NCBI GenBank assembly: GCA_037367405.1
Contig: JAZKJV010003256.1
Coordinates: forward strand, 1,364,001 to 1,428,000
Length of the DNA stretch: 64,000 nt
Reading direction: 5' to 3'
Origin: Ottelia alismoides
Taxonomy: Eukaryota > Streptophyta > Magnoliopsida > Alismatales > Hydrocharitaceae
Under the pieces are notes generated by a model. It saw only the letters and a program-made list of their open reading frames with translations. It searched no databases and was not told where the DNA came from. Below are positions 59,943 to 64,000 of this stretch, in pieces; position 1 is the stretch's first letter; every line of letters begins with the position of its first letter. The position numbers and the translations under genes were made by a program.

Positions 59943-59960
59943 TCCCCAGCAACGACACCA
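59943..59960 (-). other. G1 primer binding site (decayed tRNA-Asp)
   Basis: Minus strand TGGTGTCGTTGCTGGGGA, three C-to-T changes from the tRNA-Asp complement, two bases from the LTR end exactly as in G2. Confidence 0.85.
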
Positions 59961-59962
59961 TT

Positions 59963-62900
59963 TGATAACAAGGGTTTTCATCATGGGTTTAAGTATATGT
60001 CTCACACAGGGCAGAGACACAGTCGCTGTGGCGACCCACGACAAGAACCCCGGTTAATCAACAATTAACCCACAATAAGAATAAAGTAATCAAAATAAAA
60101 ATGTGGTGTTAAAATTTGTTATAACTCTACAATAATGTGTATAGCATGTAAGTATGTGTAGAGGTCGAACATAGGGAGCAAACGGGAGGAGGAGGCAAAA
60201 AGATGCTCAAAATTTTGTCTTTTATCTCTTGTCCATTTTATTATTTTTGTGGGTTTTTAATTTTTCTTTTATTTTTGATTTTATATTTTGATTTTTAGTT
60301 TTCCAATTTTTATATTTGTTTTTTTTATTTTATATTATATTTCTTTTATATAAACCATATAACATATATAAGGCTTTATATATATAACATATAGTAGTAT
60401 ATTAATGAAATATAAATAGATAAAGATAAAATACAAATAATAAATTGTTTTCAGGTTTTTAATATTTTTCTATTTTTTTATTTTTCTGGATTTTTGCTAA
60501 TTTTTGTGTATTTTTAAAGTAAAAAATATCCAAATAAGGGATAAATAAAACTCCCTAAATTGAATTGGATTTTAAAATAGTAAATAAACTCCAAATATAT
60601 CCAAATCATTTTTAATATATAAATATTTTTACAAATAAAATTATAAAATAGAAAAAGATATTTTTAGATTTTTTAAAGATTTTTTAATATTTTTACAAGA
60701 GATTTTAAGTTTTTAGATTTTTAGGCTTTTTGTTTTCCCATTTTTAGTAATTTTTGGTCTTAATTAAAATAGGATCAAATAGACTATATATAATATTTTT
60801 GAATTTCTAACAAAATTTTGATATTTTTTGGTATTTTGTGAGATAAACAGAGAAAAAATGGGCTCTATTTTATTTTTAATAAATGGATTAAATGTAAAAA
60901 ATTTGAAATAAAATATGGACGTGAGAGTACATGGCATGAAGCATCTAACCCTATTTTTGTGGATTTCTAGAAGCACATTATCTATATTTATTAAATAGAG
61001 AAACAACAAAAAATATAAATCCTAGCAGGGCATTTTTGCAAATAAAATAAAAGACATGGGCACAGATACAATTTTGCCATTGTAATATAACATTTATTTA
61101 ATTTTTATACTAATTTGCAATTAAAAAAATTGACTGGGGCCTCTATGCAAAATTTCCCTAGTCACGTGGGGACTACACGTGACTTTGGGAGGGACCAAAG
61201 TGCAATTACAGAAAGCTTAGGGGCCTAAGTGTAAAATTCCAATTTATTTGTAACTCTAATTTTATTTTACAGGACTAAAAATATAATACAAAAAGGTGGG
61301 GCGAGAATATGCAATTTACCGCAAATAAAGCGCCATCGGACGGCTGGGATCTTTTCACTAATACACGTTTCGCTCATCCCACGGCCGGTACCAGTTCGCA
61401 GATGGACGCTGAAGATTAGATCATATGATATGATCCTATGGTCGTGGCTGGGCTCCATCCTATGGTGGCTGCTGCGTCTGGGCCGCCGTTCTTGATCCAA
61501 AGGCAGAGAGCGTGGGAGAAAGAACATGGAAGAAGGTCTAGCGAGAAGAGTTTCGATCTCTTCCCCCTAGCGTCTCTGGCATCCTCTGAAGCTCCAAGGT
61601 GGCTCAAGATGTTCCTGGTGAAGTCCCCGAACGGTTGGAGGCCAAAGAATGGGCGGAGTTTCACCGGATTACCACTACGAGGTAGGAGAAGATGTGGTGC
61701 TACATGTACCTTCGGTGAGATTTGAAATCCCCTTCTGACACGTATTTGTGACTCTAGCCTGCACATGACAATAGAGGGACCGAGGGCAAAATGCCTCGGC
61801 CCCATTAAACGGTGAGGTGAGGTGTAGGGAGATCGTGGTAGCGAGATCCAGCGAGGTGGATGGAGGTGGACCTCGTATTCCAGATCCGAGGGGGATCTGG
61901 TGGGGCGAAGGTGCTTGCGGCGTAGGAAAACGGAAGGGGAAGGAAATGAAGGTGGAAGCGGGGGTCGGAACTGGTGGTTTGGATGGTGAAACACGGCCGG
62001 AGCTCTAGAGCTCCGGCGCGGCTAACTTAACCTAATCGAACTAATTAACTAACTAAAATGCATAATAAATGGCATAGAAACAATCCTAAGAACTACACCT
62101 ACCTAGAAAATAGGAAATAACGTAACTCAAACCCGGGTTTTGGCCAGGGAGTAGGACCGCCGATGAAGGTGGCTGTGGGTGCATCTCCTCCTCCTCCAGC
62201 TGATCCAAGACCTCCAGGGGACTCCTTCTGTCACAAGGATACACACTTTGGTCGAAGGAGGGTGCTCAAGGATTCGGGGATGACCAAAAATACAAGGAGG
62301 AGGAGATGGAGTTATATAAAGAACATAATGAACACTGTTATTGACTAGGCAAAATCAATGAATCGAACATATGTATAATAGATACAAGGGCTGGGTATGG
62401 ATCATGATTGATCGAAGATCATTTAATGTGAAGCAATCGAAGACAATTGATGGAAGGATCGACCGGGAAAAATGCATGAAATTGGGGGAAAAGATTGTTT
62501 AGACACGCTAGGGGGTCTGAAGGGATAGTTGACCAGGGGTCAACTGTCAACGCGCAACCATTGGGCCACGTAGGCTCACTAGGCGACAAAGCAACTTATT
62601 TATTAAAGAACAATTATTTAAAAATAATAAATGATTTTATTTTTTGAGTATAAAATAAAAAATCTTTATTATTTTAGTTAGTATTTTATTGTGATTTTTA
62701 TTTATTTTTTGGCTTTATTTATTAGTAGTTAATTTTTAATAGTGTATTTATAGATATATTTGCCTATGTTTTGTACATTTTTATTTTTATTTTATATATT
62801 TTATTTTATTATTTTATTCATTTATTTTATATATTTATAACTTATTTTTATGAGTATCAATATATTTTTATTATATTTTTATGATGTGATTTGTATACTT

Positions 62901-63901
62901 AAACAAATAGATATGTATATTGTATAGGTATATTTATAGGTATTTTACTTATGTATTATATACACCTTTTTATTTTAATGTATTTTATTGGATTTTATAT
63001 TGGGTTTATATTTTTAATAAAATATTGATAGTATTTACAATATTACAAAAATATAAAGGATAAAGAAATAAACGAATGAAACCCACTTTTATTTATATAC
63101 AAGTAATAACATAGGTATTTTGCCTATGTTTTCACATAGACTTATTTTTTTTCTTTTTGGTTTTCTTTTAATTTAAATATGTACATATGTTATAAATAAT
63201 AATTACAAAATTATAAAAATATAAATTTGTAAAAATAATATAGCATGAATAAATTATTTTAATCAGTATAATGTACAATATGGGTCAAAAACCTAACTTT
63301 CACACAGTAACTCCAAAAAATATAAAACCACCACCATTAAATAGCTTGTGAAAAGTTATATACATTTAGAGGTGATTTTGATATGTTTTGAGTTTTTATT
63401 TGAAAGATATGAGTCTATGAAGTTGTATTTTTGGCTTTTTTATTTTGTGTATAAAATGAACACCGTTTATTATTTTTGTACAAACTCAATTTTGTATTTT
63501 TATTTACATTATTATCTACAACTTTCAAGTACAAAGTTTCTTCATTTGATGAATAAATAATAAAGAATAAAATAGATGTCAAAAATGCATAAATAATGAA
63601 TAAAAGAATGGTTTTTTCATTCTATTTTTTGACCCTTATCTCCCCTATTTATTCCTTGTCGACCAACTCAATTCTTGATTTGTTCTCGGGGTTTAGGGTC
63701 ATAAAATATCTTTGATAATTTATTCCTTTTTATTTTCTTCTCTTTATTCTATAATTTTGGCATTAAAAACCATGTTTTATATATTATTAATACAATAAAT
63801 AATGAATGATATTTTGTACAAATTAATTCTATTTACATGCATCAGCTAGGGTTTTTAAGGCCAAAATGATAGAATAAAGGTGATGAAAAGGATATTCATC
63901 A
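59963..63901 (-). repeat. G1 5' LTR (about 3.94 kb)
   Basis: Minus strand from 63901 (TGATGAATATCC) to 59963 (GTTATCA), followed by the primer site, which makes this the 5' LTR. No polypurine tract lies beyond 63901. It carries the hairpin AACATAGG/CCTATGTT at 63108-63130. Frames such as 61416-61994 (minus) fall in the GC-rich part and are broken in the other two copies. Confidence 0.9.
62311..62320 (-). promoter_or_regulatory. TATA-like box of G1 LTR
   Basis: Minus strand TTTATATAAC, followed by a C/T-rich stretch. The 3' LTR has a weaker form at about 38969-38980. Confidence 0.45.
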
Positions 63902-64000
63902 GACGCCTCTTATGCGATCTAGAGTGAGGGCTCCATTGAACGGTTGTTGCTGCTCTAGAAGAACGGGGAAGAACAACGTGTTCCCCAACTTTCAGTCAAA
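63902..64000. other. Right flank of G1
   Basis: Begins GACGC, the far half of the G1 target duplication. If G1 sits in the G' 5' LTR, this should be the upstream part of that LTR; too short to confirm. Confidence 0.4.

Larger units (their letters stand above)
36624..63901 (-). mobile_element. G1: large non-autonomous Athila-like gypsy element, interrupted by C3/G2
   Basis: On the minus strand: 5' LTR 63901-59963, two-base spacer, tRNA-Asp primer site 59960-59943, interior 59942-58637 and 45346-40514, polypurine tract AGTATAGGGGG, 3' LTR 40513-36624. The interior is interrupted by solo LTR C3 (with G2 inside). Without that insert G1 is about 14 kb with a ~6.2 kb interior. Flanks GGCGT and GACGC are a decayed target duplication (unit 1 keeps GACGT). 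No pol motifs are visible, so it would depend on enzymes from other elements. Its leader shares the 'gggagagcaacccc' stretch with G2. Confidence 0.85.

Noticed and set aside
61416..61994. 192-codon minus-strand frame in G1 5' LTR
   Set aside because: Corresponding stretches of the two other G1 LTRs are split by stops and frameshifts, and it lies in LTR sequence.
1..64000. Host gene, rRNA or tRNA gene
   Set aside because: Every stretch is assigned to LTRs, element interiors or a LINE, and no intact tRNA cloverleaf or conserved host protein was seen. Tiny fragments could be missed by eye.

Overview
The window looks like plant nuclear DNA made almost entirely of nested retrotransposons. I see no host protein gene, rRNA, tRNA or CRISPR array. 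The plant origin rests on Ty1/copia elements primed by initiator tRNA-Met, Athila-like Ty3/gypsy elements primed by tRNA-Asp, LTRs of 2.5-4 kb, a (TTG)n-tailed RTE-type LINE, and heavy C-to-T/G-to-A decay of the kind left by cytosine methylation. It fits intergenic or pericentromeric DNA of a plant with a large genome. The species cannot be told from this sequence.

Layout, left to right. 1-6150: decayed copia element C2 (+), entering from the left, with its 3' LTR at 3542-6150. It sits inside the RNase H region of a second copia element of the same family, C1 (-), which covers 6151-17267 with its 5' LTR at 14709-17267. C1's leader also carries an Athila-like solo LTR (S1, +, 11177-14121, perfect ATGAT target duplication). 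C1 itself lies in the 3' LTR of an internally deleted gypsy element G' (-, 17268-22712). A 5'-truncated RTE LINE (20689-22130) sits in the G' 5' LTR. At 22712/22713 a large non-autonomous gypsy element, G1, is inserted in the same LTR.

A block of about 14 kb (C1 LTR + G' + G1 3' LTR + part of the G1 interior) is tandemly duplicated: unit 1 is 14701-30034 and unit 2 is 30059-43840. The join at 30035-30066 carries a 24-base filler that looks copied from the end of the copia LTR. The LINE is only in unit 1, so it came after the duplication.

The complete G1 (-, 36624-63901) runs on from unit 2. Its interior is split by a copia solo LTR, C3 (+, 45347-58631, perfect CGGAC target duplication). C3 is split in turn by a complete Athila-like element, G2 (+, 45639-56258, CTCGC/CTCAC target duplication). 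G2 keeps LTRs, a tRNA-Asp primer site, a gag-position ORF and a broken retropepsin, but no reverse transcriptase or integrase.

The most unusual structure is an array of short hairpins in the 3' interior of both G1 and G2. Several carry a copy of the AGTATAGGGGG motif that also forms the polypurine tract next to the 3' LTR. The G2 3' LTR also holds a 35-base palindrome and clustered CACGTG motifs. All boundaries were read by eye; no alignment or database search was run.
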